The translations under genes were made by a program, and so were the position numbers. Under the pieces are notes generated by a model, which ran no database searches, was not told the DNA's origin, and saw only the letters and a list, made by a program, of their open reading frames with translations. From Tricholomella constricta (lineage: Eukaryota > Basidiomycota > Agaricomycetes > Agaricales > Lyophyllaceae), in assembly GCA_013368375.1 (NCBI GenBank), contig JAACJP010000007.1, forward strand, positions 434,001 to 498,000: 64,000 nt of DNA, given 5' to 3'. Positions within the stretch are counted from its first letter, which is position 1, and every line of letters begins with the position of its first letter. Below are positions 44,524-55,190 of this stretch, piece by piece.

Positions 44524-47514
44524 CTAATGCTCATCTCCCATCTCTTCCTCCTCATCTTCACACCAATCAGCCACAACTTCTGTGTTCTCCAACCCAAAAA
44601 TTGCTAGGCGCCTTCGAATGGCATCATGGACTATTTCCCCCCCCTCAGCGATGCATTTTTCGTAACGAAGGAGTGCTTCTTTAAGAAGTTTGATCTTGTC
44701 GGGTTTAAGGCCGCGAGCCTTCTTTGTTTTTGGAAGTCGATCATCGCCACCAAAGTTTTGCAGTAGGTCCAGCTGCTCGTCGAGTCAGGGGACCGTCATA
44801 TTACGTGCTTCGAGGTTGGTTTGGGTGGAGAATAAAGTGGTGTCAAGATATCCTGTCAATGTTGCGATGTCCCTCTGTCGTTTGGATTCTTCCTTCTCAC
44901 GTTGTATTTGTGCAATGTGCAGATCAAACTCAACCTGAGCCTTTTGCCGCTTCACCTCCATCCCGCTGGAATCCCACTTACGTGCCATCCGCATCACATA
45001 GATATGGTCCAAACAATCAAACACTGCGTCAATAAATGTTTGAGTCTTGTTATAGTGGAACATGGCCTGAGCATTCCACTGGTGCTGTGTCAGTGTGGAC
45101 GTGTTCCGCATCCCAACGCGAAAGGCTCCAAGAATTCCTTCATTCACATCATTTGTTGGTGGCATCCAAGCCAACTCCCGTTCTTTGACCGTTGAAAGAT
45201 CTATTAGGCCACCAGGTGCAAATTCGGCCGGAAAGTGCATCCATGTTCGCAGAGCACCTGTGAAGAAGACAACAAGACATCCCAAAAGGTCAGGCAGCAA
45301 AGGTATCAGGTCTTTCACAGCATCAATTGCCTCGGGCCTTTCCCACTCCTTCCCATCTAAAGATCCCAATTCCGATGTGGCATCGGAAGATGCAAGATAC
45401 TCTGGATGATCACTAATGGTCTGACAGAATTCCATGACACGTGCGTGAAAGCTGCCGAGATCAAGGACATTGATATTCTTGGAGTGCGGGCCGCGAACAG
45501 TGCACATGTAGGGATGAGTGACCGCCTGGGAGTAAAGGGTCATGACAGCGAGCTCAGTCAGGGTAGGAACATCCTGAAGTGTGTTGTATACATTTTTCTC
45601 GATGTTTGTAAATCCAAGCCTCTGCTTCTTATCACAGATGAGCCGGAGAAAGGTGAGATAGTGTCGAGGTGCGTGATCAGCTCAGCAGCAGCCTCTCCGT
45701 GACTTCCAAACTGTGTATTGTTTGTATCAGGAAAGTGTCAAAATGAGTTGTTGAACTTGCTCAGGTGGTATATGTGAATGTCGCCCTGTCCTTTCTTATC
45801 ATCCTTGTTGTTGAAAATAGAGCCCGCAAGTGCCGCCGTCTTGGTGTCACCCCGCGTAGAAGCTTCTAACGCTGCAAGTTCCACCTTGGTGATTAGTTCC
45901 AAAGATACTGTGGCGGATGGATCCAGGATCTTGTTTAAGGTTGCCGCATTCTCCTTGTTTGCCAGTGTTATGGGAGGAGTCTTGTTTACTGATAGTCACC
46001 ACACCACAATCTCTGTGTTTCCAGCCTTGAAACTGTTTTGGTCCTTGTGCATACAGCACCCTGCCCAGATGAACAGGTCCACCATCTGCTTGTCCTCGTC
46101 GAAAAGCTGCTCGTACTCCTCCTTTCCCAGGCTGAGTTTAATTTCCTTCATCAACGCGATATCCCTCCAGGTCTTCTCATCTTCCGGCAAGGCATTCCAT
46201 GCATGCATTCCGCCAGCATCCACAATCTTTTTTGCACTCCACTGCACAAGATATTGGACAAGGGCCAAAGGTGAGAGAGCTTGCAGTTTGTCCTCTCTGA
46301 AGCCAAGCAGGGTTTCTTCCTGTTTCCACTCCTGTATTAGAGACGCAGTGCGCTTCTCGACACTCGTGTGATCACCATTCATTCCCTTGAGGGCCTGGAC
46401 CAAACTTCTGACCAGGAACTTGACAGGTGTCCGCTTTGCAAATGGGCTTCCATTGAACAGCTTGCCGGCTTCTTACAGACGCGTAACCCACCCATCTCAT
46501 GCCAACTCACTAGAATGATCAGCAGAGGACTCGACACTAACGAGCCGCATCACTGGTATTGAGTTTTCTTCAGGTTCAAGGCTTCCGGATGCGTAGTCGG
46601 GAACTCGCATGGCAATGTGGCATGCGTCAAAATTGACTTTACGGTGCGATGTGCTGTCCCCACTCAGGGTAAGGCCTGGTATTTAATATGATTGAATGTG
46701 CAGTTCTATTCATTTAAGATTGATATAGACACTGACTTTTTGCAACTGCCATCTTGTAACCTAGCTGGATTTTTGCCGCAACACCACCCTCCAAAATAGC
46801 ACGCCCAACAGTCCTTCGATCGATGGAACGCCTGACAGTTATTCCCAGGAACTGCCCAACCTTGTGGATCACGACACCGGCCTTATTCCGCAGGCATCCA
46901 GCCTCAACAACTGCCCTTATCAAGGCTTGTGCCGCCAGTGTGTAGGCTCCGCGATGCATCAACTGAAATGAAATCAGACACGACCTTGCCTTCTTGACAG
47001 CTTTCTGGAGAGTCTTTCAGAAGCGCGGTGCGTCTGTGCCTTGAGTGCGCGATTATTTTCGAACCAAGTTGAGGGTTGTAGCGAGCTTTGTTGACTGGCG
47101 AGTAGACTCAGCTGTTGCAACCGTGTATGCCTTTCTCATCTGCTCCACCTGTTCCTCCTTCTGTCTCATTGCCTTTCAGACCTCCTCAAGTGTCGTCTCC
47201 GCCGTTGTCGCACACTCCACCAGTGGGACCACCACCTTCGATTGCTGCTGGTTCTTCCGACGCTCATTCCGAAACCGGGTCTTGTGTCCATTGACCAGGG
47301 TTTGGTTCTCATTGGCGCGCCTCTTTTCGACCTCTGCATGCATTTCTGCACGCTTCAATGCCTCCTCTGCAGCGTAGAGCCTTTCGTTGAGCCCTCATCG
47401 CGATGCTTGGACCTTGGGACCTTGGGGAGGTATGTTCTCCTTGTTGAGCCAATTCTGCCGTGCTGCCTTCCTCTGATCCTTCTGCTTCTTTGTTAGACCT
47501 TTCGAACGAGTCAT
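44524..47514 (-). pseudogene. Decayed ORF of an agaricomycete repeat-family protein (probable transposon)
   Basis: Minus-strand protein-like sequence from ATG 47514 (MTRSKGLTKKQKDQRKAARQ) through a coiled-coil region, then ALIRAVVEAGCLRNKAG and RRTVGRAILEGGVAAKIQL. A central block has LIQEWKQEETLLGFREDK and CCMHKDQNSFKAGN (46.0-46.4 kb), and the C-terminal block 44.78-45.54 kb has AEFAPGGLIDLSTVKERELA and VNEGILGAFRVGMR. It ends with an acidic tail (stop at 44524). Stops and frame changes interrupt it several times. Proteins with this layout recur in many copies in mushroom genomes and behave like part of an unclassified mobile element; that identification is from memory of the family, not from terminal repeats, which I could not find here. 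Confidence 0.65.
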
Positions 47515-47883
47515 TGTTTATAGTCAAACAATTTTTTGGAGTATAGAAGATGTGATAGGTGCCGGTATTGGGGGTGATGAGCAAGGAGACTGGGACATTG
47601 GTATTCCTTCGAAAATTACTCTTCTTTCCTGCAAGAAATTCACCTGAAACTCGAGTATAGGATACTTACGGTAGTTACACACCTTCCCCAATGATATTTG
47701 GATGCACTCTCCCGCGATGACCCCCACAACGACAGGTAACTCACAGCGCACGTGGTGAGCAGATGCATTATGTCACACGATTTGTCACACGGCATGTGGA
47801 TCTGGGCGGTCGGTTTTGGCGACCCAAAATATCCATGCCCACAATGCGTATGTATTCAAAATTTTGGACACTTCATCTATCGG
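47515..47883. other. Spacer between two decayed elements
   Basis: Upstream flank of the pseudogene and the unresolved broken end of the Gypsy fragment. No gene seen. Confidence 0.4.
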
Positions 47884-48756
47884 TTAGTACCCATCCTTTG
47901 TCGGGACCATCCGACGGTGGAAGTCGTCCTCCGACCTCATGATGAAATCTTGAGAGCGGGCGATCCTCAGCCACTCCTCAATCTTCTCGTCGTGCGGGCG
48001 GCCCGTGGTGATGCTTCCGAGTCGCCTCGAAAGCTTTGGGTCCATTCCCCGACGGAATTTGAGGACCAGGTGGCGCCCATCGGGGTAGCCTGCCTTGACC
48101 CACAGGGATCGGAACGAGTCGATGTACTCGTCGATCGACCGACCATTCTGGAAGTACGCCGTCGACTCCAAGATGAGCGCGGCGACGGCGACTTCGTCGA
48201 AGAGGAAGAACTCGCCGCGGAAGGTGTCTTCGAAGTCCTTCCAGGCGGGAAAGACGTCCTTGGCGGTTCCGAACTGGAATACCCGACTGACAAAGTCGGC
48301 AGCTCGTCCGTGCTGCATGTACGACAGCACACATACGATTCGGGCGTGGTCGTCGGCAAAACTTCCCTTGCACAAGGAGAAGTAGAGGTTGCAGGCGTTC
48401 CAGAATGCGCGACCGCCCGAACGGGCACCATCGTAAATGGGAGGGGGCGACGGTCGGAGGTGGTGCGATCCCGATCGCAGAGAGCCTGGCGGCGGAGGGG
48501 TCGTCTCAGGCGACGGAGGGATCGTGTCAGGCGGCGGAGGGGTCGTGTCTGCCTCAGGAGCAGCGGGGGTGGGATTGGGGGGTGTCCCCGACATGAGTTT
48601 TTCGAAAAGAGCAGAGAGGCGATCCATAGAGGCCGTGTTGGAGGTGTTGGAGGCGGAGAGAGCCGAAATCGTGGCTTCCATATTCGCCAACCGCTCCTCC
48701 GTCGTGAGGAAGGGAGAGAACGGTCGTTCGAGCGGCATGTCACCAAATTCGGACAT
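47884..48756 (-). pseudogene. Gypsy gag (retrotransposon gag domain), truncated element
   Basis: 290 codons on the minus strand: MSEFGDMPLERPFSPF, a coiled-coil helix (LANMEATISALSASN), a Pro/Thr linker, then the capsid-like domain with RAFWNACNLYFSLCKG, FEDTFRGEFFLFDEVAVAAL, RSIDEYIDSFRSLWVKAGYP and LVLKFRRGMDPKLSRRL. These are standard for Ty3/Gypsy gag (Retrotrans_gag). No CCHC knuckle appears before the stop, so the nucleocapsid end is missing. Confidence 0.85.
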
Positions 48757-48882
48757 CTCGAAACGGGACTGGGCGGGCGATCGGAGCGAGCGCGCGTTGG
48801 ACGGTCGCGTGTAGCAGACGCGTGTTTCGGCGCGGAAGCTGGTCGGTCGGCTTCGTCGGGTTTCTAAGAGACACTATTCTGC

Positions 48883-49272
48883 TGTTAGGGCGACCTTAGA
48901 GCAGAGCTTAGTCGTGCTGGCAAAGGGGAATCCAAAGTTATATTGATGTACAGCAAACGAGGGTGAGTAAGGCTTACCTGGCAAAGGGGAATCCAAAGAG
49001 AATAGTGTAAAGGATTCCCAGATGCCAGGGGGCCGGCTATATACGAGTGTACTGTACATGTGATAATAATGATCGGTTCCGGATGCTGTCTGATGGTAAC
49101 CGTCGTCGGGATGTCGGGTGATCGGGAAACAGTGTCAGGCCTGAACAGGGAAGGGAGGGAAACGACAGGAGTCAGAGCATCAGGGTCGGGATCGCGATCG
49201 GTCAGGAGCGATCGCACGTGTCGAGGGACGGTCGATGAGCGTAGGAGGGCGCGAACGGGTGTTCCCCTAACA
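48883..49272 (-). repeat. Gypsy LTR, same family as the solo LTR at 24.66 kb
   Basis: 390 bp in inverse orientation to the solo copy, equal in length, with only a few substitutions visible (for example CATTGACC versus CATCGACC). Ends TGTTAGGG/CCCTAACA. Confidence 0.93.
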
Positions 49273-49514
49273 GTAGTCTAATATATGAGTCTCCTTCATG
49301 TACGTAGATAGGAGATTTCTTTTCCCCAACTCGAAATCTGGTTCAACCCCATCACTTTCTTGTTTTAGCTCCCACTGGATCAGCTGCTGCTCTTTTATTG
49401 GGCTCTACATATCATTCTGTGTCTCTGAACCCATATTATTATTGATACAACCCAGCTTGAACCCAGCTATAGGAATAATTGCAAACATTTGGGCTCTAAC
49501 CACCTAGATAGACC
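49273..49514. other. Spacer
   Basis: Short flank. The part from about 49.43 kb (CAACCCAGCTTGAACCCA) matches 55.12 kb, marking the start of the duplicated PRP b/d unit. Confidence 0.45.
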
Positions 49515-50050
49515 CTAAAGCAGCAGCAACCCCACAATCAACCCCGCAAGTCCCACGGCCATCAAGGTACTCCTGCCCGCAATGCGCATCGCCACATTGA
49601 CAGGGGGCGGCGAGGGCATGGCAGCGATGATGGTGCTGGTCGGCCCTGTGCTTGTGCTTGAGGAGGTTGCATCTTCGGTTTCGGTGAAGAGGAAGGTGGC
49701 CTCTGGAGCGGCAGCAGACTCGGACTCGGACTCGGTCATCACGGGCACCGCGGGGACCTCGTGAGTCGTGATGGGAGGTGGGGAAGGCGGTGGTGGAATA
49801 GGATGGGGACGGGGAGGCGGTGGCGGTAGTGGCGGAGGAGGAGGTGCGCCTCCGCCACCACCGCGTGGTCCTTGTGGCAAGCCTTGGGGACAGGCACTCG
49901 ATCCAGACGAGAACGAACCATCCTATTTCATCGTCGCACATATCACAAGGAGCAGAGATAAAATAAAAATAAAAACTCACCACAGGGAAATATGTACATG
50001 CCCCCGTGCCACGGTAGGTACATAATACGAATACGCCTTTATCCTGCGAT
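49515..50050 (-). pseudogene. Proline-rich four-Cys protein paralogue b, 5'-truncated
   Basis: Exon 49515-49922 encodes SACPQGLPQGPRGGGGGAPP, a short proline tract, PPPITTHEVPAV, an Ser/Glu segment and the hydrophobic tail STLMAVGLAGLIVGLLLL. The preceding exon (from 49981) encodes DKGVFVLCTYRGTGACTYFPV up to the donor GTGAGT. The signal peptide and first cysteine half of exon 1 are missing: similarity to paralogue d stops near 50050, where a TTAGGGTTTAGGG motif begins. It has two exons like paralogue d, not three like a and c. Unless an unseen upstream exon supplies a new signal peptide it cannot be secreted, so I call it a pseudogene. Confidence 0.7.
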
Positions 50051-50067
50051 CTTAGGGTTTAGGGTTG
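50051..50067 (+). repeat. Telomere-like CTTAGGGTTTAGGGTTG at a duplication breakpoint
   Basis: Two TTAGGG units separated by T, exactly where paralogue b loses similarity to its relatives. Too short to be a telomere remnant by itself; it could be a repair scar. Confidence 0.5.
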
Positions 50068-51956
50068 CCCTTTGAGGACAAGACCCCAGCGCAGTACAAT
50101 TCAGGCCACAGAGTAATGAGAGTGGCGTTGAATCTGCGAATACTGGGGATCCTTCGTTTGGTGGAGAGCAATACAATGCTGGGTTTGCTGTTCATATCTT
50201 CTTTGGTTTTGAAAGGGACGGCTTCAAGAACGCGGAAGACACTCTCTGCCTGGGGAGGAATGTAGATGTTAAGCAAAATATGGAAGCGGCAGCGGGAAAC
50301 TAAACACCAATTACCCCTTGCTTCTCCATGTAAATGATCAGGATGCACCAGAGCTGGCGACCCACACTGAAGTACTCCATCTCAACTTTCCCATTGAGGT
50401 TCTGTGAATGATGACTGTATTATAGTTTCTTTTCGAGGGCACACGGCTTTGATGTTGTATGCGAGAAGTGACTTGAAGCAGAAGGACCAGCTTGAGTAAA
50501 TTTAGGCAATGTCATCAGTGAACACCTTGTCTGCCAACATAAGGAACACACCAAATTCCTTTAGCATGGCACAGTAGGTCACCCCAACGAGATGCAACAC
50601 GCAACAAAACTCTGACCGTGTATTGAATTAAAAAGTATCCTAATTAGAGGAGACGAGAGACTTACATTTAAAATCACCACGATGACCTATCCAGACACCC
50701 GCGGGACATCCTATGCCAACGAGAGAAATGTTTGAGGCGCTGATGACAATGAGCACCAAGATCAGCAATTTTTCCTGGCCACCCACTAAAAGATACAGAA
50801 CAGGTACCACTGCCTGTGATCGGGCTATCTTGGCGGTGCACCACCCGCCCTCATGATCAGGAGGGCAGAGAATCTTCGAGTTGAGCATTACGAGCTGGAA
50901 TAGATGATTCGCCTCTGGGCACAACCCAAGGGCTTGCTTCCTCGATTTTCCTTGTCCACTTTGTACGCGCGTGTCAAAATTAGCATAAAAAGCGAAGTCA
51001 CCTCCGTTTTTTCCGGAATAGCCCAGTGTCAGAGGTTACAGCATTCACAAGGTGCTTTTGGCATGGTATATTACTTCAGATGACTTCGGCATTCTGAAAT
51101 GGTGGAAAAGACCTGTGCGGCGCCCTTTCCGTGGCACGAGCGGGTCTGATGAACAAACATTTGCCAGTAGGTCTAATAGAAATGGTCAGATAGCTCCTCG
51201 AGTCGATATGCATGGCCAAAAGCTGCATACCCTGCGGTTAAAGTGGTACGTCTCTAGGTGAAGCATGACCACTGTACATTGACTTGTTTTCAGTGCTAAC
51301 AAGGTAGACAAAGGAATAGACTTGCTGTAATGATTAAGCAGGAAGACAAGAGTGGAAATTTTGAATGGTTCAGAATCCAGGCCAAGGAAGGTATACGAGT
51401 CCAGTGCGCCAGCCAGCAAAGTGATCGTTCGTCAGTGATCTGGGGGGGGATTAACTTGGAGTACAAGGTGAAGCTTTTGAACACCAGTGAGGCATGGGTA
51501 GTATGGGAGACCATCCAACGAGGATCATGATTGAGGGCACGGTTTATAATTAGAATTTCGCTCTGAAAACGGTAAAATACTGACTCGGAATGGACAGAGC
51601 CTCATATTCACGGCAAAGGCTCTTCACACCTTTCAAACTAGTACTCGAATGACTGAATTTGGTTGATTCAAGAATGACACTGTCAAACGGTGAGTAATCC
51701 GAGGTACAGTCGACATCCTAACCCACAGCTGACTCCAGAGCACACGGCCCGCATTCTGAGCAAACACAAGTTAAAAAATCAGCCTTCCGATATTCCTTGA
51801 ATAGTCCTTATGTTTAATCAATAAAATAGCTCTCCGAACGACTGTGTACTGTCCGTCGGATAACAAGCACCCCAAACCTTTTTCACGAAAACCGATCCCG
51901 CCCAGGACCCAGGGGCACACGGAATAACCAGAGTCCTATGTCCAGCGTTTCGTTGC
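50068..51956. other. Spacer with fragments of a possible membrane-protein gene
   Basis: Minus-strand stretches such as VVPVLYLLVGGQEKLLILVL (50.64-50.92 kb) and GVTYCAMLKEFGVFLML near 50.55 kb look like transmembrane helices split by intron-like gaps, but no consistent gene model or family emerges. From about 51.72 kb the sequence matches 41.64 kb, the left edge of the PRP a/c duplication. Confidence 0.35.
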
Positions 51957-52660
51957 CTAGAGCAAATTGATGCCCGCGAGCACCCCCGCGAGCCCCATCA
52001 CCGTCAAGGCACCCCTGCCTGGACCCGCAACGGGCACCGCCGCATTTGATGGCGGCGGTGACGTGGACGATGGCGTACTTGGGGCCGTAGGTGTAGGAGT
52101 AGTCGCTTCTTCGGTGGTGGTAGTGACCTCTGGAGCTCTGGTCTCGGATTCGGTTGTCACAGGTGGGATAGGGGTCTCGATAGTTGTGGTGACGGGAGGC
52201 GGGGGTGGTGTGGGAACAGGTGGTGGAGGTGGTGGGGGTGGTGGTGGTGGCGGCGGCGTGGGCGCAGGCGGTGGGCTTGTTCTAGCAGATGAGATGTAAG
52301 TGAGAGTTGCGGATTGTATGACGAGGGAAAATTGTACGGGGTATCGCTGCCGCCACCACCGCCACCGCCACCTTGTGGCAAACCCTGAGGGCAGGCGCTT
52401 GATCCAGACGAGAAGGATCCATCCTGTTTCGTTGATCAATGGGAGCCATACCGATACTGAGAGGGAAGGGAGCGTACCACAGGGAAATATGTGCACGGCC
52501 CCGCTCCGCTGTATGTGCATGTCACGAAGTCGCCTTTATCCTGAGATCCAGTGAGCGGTGTCCCATCGTCATCCACCGGCGCACAATTGACCGCCGATGC
52601 TAGGCCAACCGCGGACGAAAGGACGCAGAGAAATAGGATGTTTTTCAACGCACAGCGCAT
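51957..52660 (-). CDS. Secreted proline-rich four-Cys protein, probable GPI anchor (paralogue c)
   Basis: Exons 52478-52660, 52338-52423 and 51957-52281, 197 residues, same intron positions as paralogue a. The signal peptide and head are identical to a except N for D before CAPVDDD in exon 1. After the head: a Gly run, then PAPTPPPPPPP without the Ala spacing of a, VTTTIETPIPPVTTES, an extra Thr/Glu segment (APEVTTTTEEATT) and the same tail (GRGALTVMG then LAGVLAGINLL). Acceptor GCTAG and donor GTACAA of intron 2 are both needed, since without splicing the head and tail lie in different frames. The near identity to a across exon 1 and flanks points to recent duplication or gene conversion. 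Confidence 0.8.
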
Positions 52661-53224
52661 CGTTTACTACGAACAGTAGAAAAAGTAAAGGTCCAAAAGG
52701 AAGGGTGAAAACGGATCTCCCGTCAAGGGATTTTTAACAAGAAAAGCAAGACAAGAGGGACGGAACGAAAGATGCGCAGCCGGCGGCGGGCGCTGGCAGG
52801 AAACAAGAAAGATTGATGCCGACATTGCCGAGGCTAAAAGCGGAAGTCCACAAGGTTCTCATGACATTGATCGTCGGGTATGCCTGCATGCCTCAAGTTC
52901 TTTGCAAAAGCAAGTAGAAAGGCATCGTTGAGCATTACTTTATGCGTCGTACGTACTGACATCTGCGTGCAAATAGTTGTCAGATTATTGACGGAGGGCT
53001 ACAGACGAAATTCAACCCGATAATTAGGCCCGGAGCAAAACTTAGTGGGTCAGCGCACTGTTAACAATCGTGATTGCGCGACGTCGATGATTGAGTGTAA
53101 TGGTAAGTACGATCTGTCAACTTTCGCGTCGTATCACGTTGCTACCAGTCAACGTACCAACAAAGCTACTCGAAGCGAAGCTTAATCGCCGTTACTGTCC
53201 GTATATGATGGAAAAATGGCTTGT
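52661..53224. other. PRP-c upstream region, duplicate of 42.53-43.08 kb
   Basis: Promoter-side flank, collinear with PRP-a upstream with small indels. No gene seen. Confidence 0.5.
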
Positions 53225-53890
53225 CGTATGCGATTACAGTATACACACCTTCCCATGACCCTCCGTAACTGGCCATGGTGGTACGACGATTCGCTAAAGT
53301 GCAGACTTGGGAACAATTTTTAACAAGTCGCGATGGAGGACAAAAGCTGGACCGCGCCGCGTTCACGGGTTACGCTGGGCGTCGATATATTTAGAATGTA
53401 CCACAGTGGAGGAAAGATAGAGATACATCAAGACTCGTGAGCAGCAGCGAAGATTTAAGTCAGGCTTAAGCGCTCGGTCTGAGGATGGTGTTTCCTGATG
53501 ACAGCGGCCAAAAAAGCGCAGGGCGGTAACTTGAAAGGCTACCATACCTCACATCGCGAGGAGTATTTTTGGTTGACTTGTGGTGAGTAGATCAATTCGA
53601 AATTGACAACCCCAATCAAGACTTCGTCGACATCAAGGAGATCACCTTTACCGTTCAAAATTCGCTGCCGTGAATGTCCGTCATCGAATATAAAGTCACG
53701 GAGGGATATGACAAGCCTTTACATATATTGACCGTCTCTCCAGCGCAGGACGAATTCGAATTCAAAACCATCTTTTCCAAAGAAAGAAAGTATCGATATA
53801 CGATGTACTGCACCATACTCACCACCACAGAACAGTGTGGCTGAACGAATGAATCGCACTATTGTCGAATTGGCGAGGGCCATGCTGGGT
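53225..53890 (+). mobile_element. Copia integrase relic inserted in the duplicated spacer
   Basis: About 660 bp absent from the corresponding place in the other duplicate (43.08 kb). Its right end encodes YSPPQNSVAERMNRTIVELA (about 53.80-53.88 kb), the motif around the catalytic Glu of Copia integrases. The rest has no clear frame. No LTR or target duplication is visible. Confidence 0.65.
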
Positions 53891-53958
53891 GGACAAACAA
53901 TGCTGGAATTTCTACAAACACCTCGATTCGACAAGTAACGTTCCCAATTTCGACAATG

Positions 53959-54908
53959 TTAAACACCAATGTCAGAATTATATTTCTCTATGTTTTCTTC
54001 CGCCGTGCCAGTCCAGGGTGTTCCCTCTACCTGGCAGGCCTTCCACGACGGCATGGCACGCGTTGCGGCCAGGATTTCTTCGATTATTTTGGAGTCATAT
54101 GCTAGTGGTGACACGTCGCCCATGTTCGCCATCGCAGGCTGAATCTGTGGTTGTGCAGTAACATCACTGTTGCAACTGGGTGGGGGCCGTTCGCGTAAGA
54201 AAGAATTTGTGGTGTTATCGAATACACCGCTCGATGAGATCCAGTCTTGCCAAGCCGGGTTGATGGGCATATCTGGGCGCAGGGGTGTAAAAGGGTGGAA
54301 ACCGCGTACTCGCAATTCATGGATGATAAATAGGGAAGGAAACGGCGCATGGTGATCCGTGATCTCGAGGGCAATGGCTTTGCCATGGAATTCCTGAAGA
54401 GATGCATCATCGGAATAGTTCACGACAACAAATTTCCGAATCTGTTTCTTGTGAATACGTGACTCGAAGCCAAAGCAAATAAATCACACTCACATCTGGG
54501 AAGAAGCGGATGAAGAAAGTAAAAGCGTCGAATGATCTCTGGTGATTCTTGCACATGAGAACGCCATTGCGTGGATCGTGGCGGGGGTTTTCTTTGGCTT
54601 GTTCCGGAATCCAACCACGATCTTGGAGATCGGCCCACTATGTCTCGCATCAGCATCAGGAGGGCTAAAGACCGTGTTCGACTTACAGTATCCTGCTCCT
54701 CTTGCGGGATGATATAAGCGTGCTTGAGAATCCGGCGGTTAGCTACCCCACACACGACGCAGCGCGGTTCTCCATGGAATTTGTCTCGTTCTTCGATGCC
54801 GGCGACGAACGCCGTGGTGGTCGACAAGACAGAAAAATCGCGTTCTTCCCGGTACCCATCAGGTGGCTGGTTTGGTGGGAGAGGCGGCAAATAGGGGAGA
54901 GGCTCCAT
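53959..54908 (-). CDS. HNH_2 nuclease-domain protein (paralogue b)
   Basis: Exons 54687-54908, 54494-54637 and 53959-54441 give 282 residues with the same intron phases as the copy at 43.16 kb. HNH elements: PRCVVCG, HAYIIPQ, NGVLMCKNHQRSFDAFTF. Here the YHHKLFD of the other copy reads NHQRSFD, keeping one His but losing the adjacent one, and NPC before the loop reads NPR. The C-terminal domain (SLQEFHGKAIALEITDHHAP) is nearly identical between the two. I start at MEPLPYL by homology; an in-frame Met lies 11 codons upstream. The excess of change in the HNH loop relative to the rest suggests relaxed or altered nuclease function. Confidence 0.82.
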
Positions 54909-55190
54909 GACGGCGAGAAGGATGAATAGTAAAATCGCCAACCGAAATGCACAACCACTTTTTCGCTGTCGCTAGCAGGGCCAACACACTCAGCAGTCAA
55001 CTGCAGGAGAATCTGATGTCGAGGTGAAGACAGTTCAGGAGAAGTGGCTATACTGGAGGATCCTTCAGAGCATCAATAATGCCCTAAATCATGTCTCACA
55101 TTGTCCACATAAATAATTACAACCCAGCTTGAACCCATAGGAATAATTAATTGCAAACATTCGGGCTCTAACCACCTATGTAGATAGACC
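54909..55190. other. Spacer between HNH-b and PRP-d
   Basis: HNH-b promoter and PRP-d 3' flank; from 55.12 kb it matches 49.43 kb. No gene. Confidence 0.4.

Larger units (their letters stand above)
47884..49272 (-). mobile_element. Gypsy-type element fragment: 5' LTR plus gag, pol missing
   Basis: Reading on the minus strand, the 390-bp LTR (49272-48883), a leader of about 130 bp and a gag frame (48756-47884) are present. Protease, RT, RNase H, integrase and the 3' LTR are absent. The left breakpoint lies near 47.88 kb. Whether gag ends naturally or by truncation is unclear. Confidence 0.85.

Noticed and set aside
47752..48867. Plus-strand open frame of 371 codons opposite Gypsy gag
   Set aside because: Mirror of the gag coding sequence; no protein-like motifs, while the minus strand has clear gag homology and an adjoining LTR.
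50051..50067. Telomere or chromosome-end fusion
   Set aside because: Only two TTAGGG-like units, flanked on both sides by ordinary sequence; kept only as a breakpoint observation.
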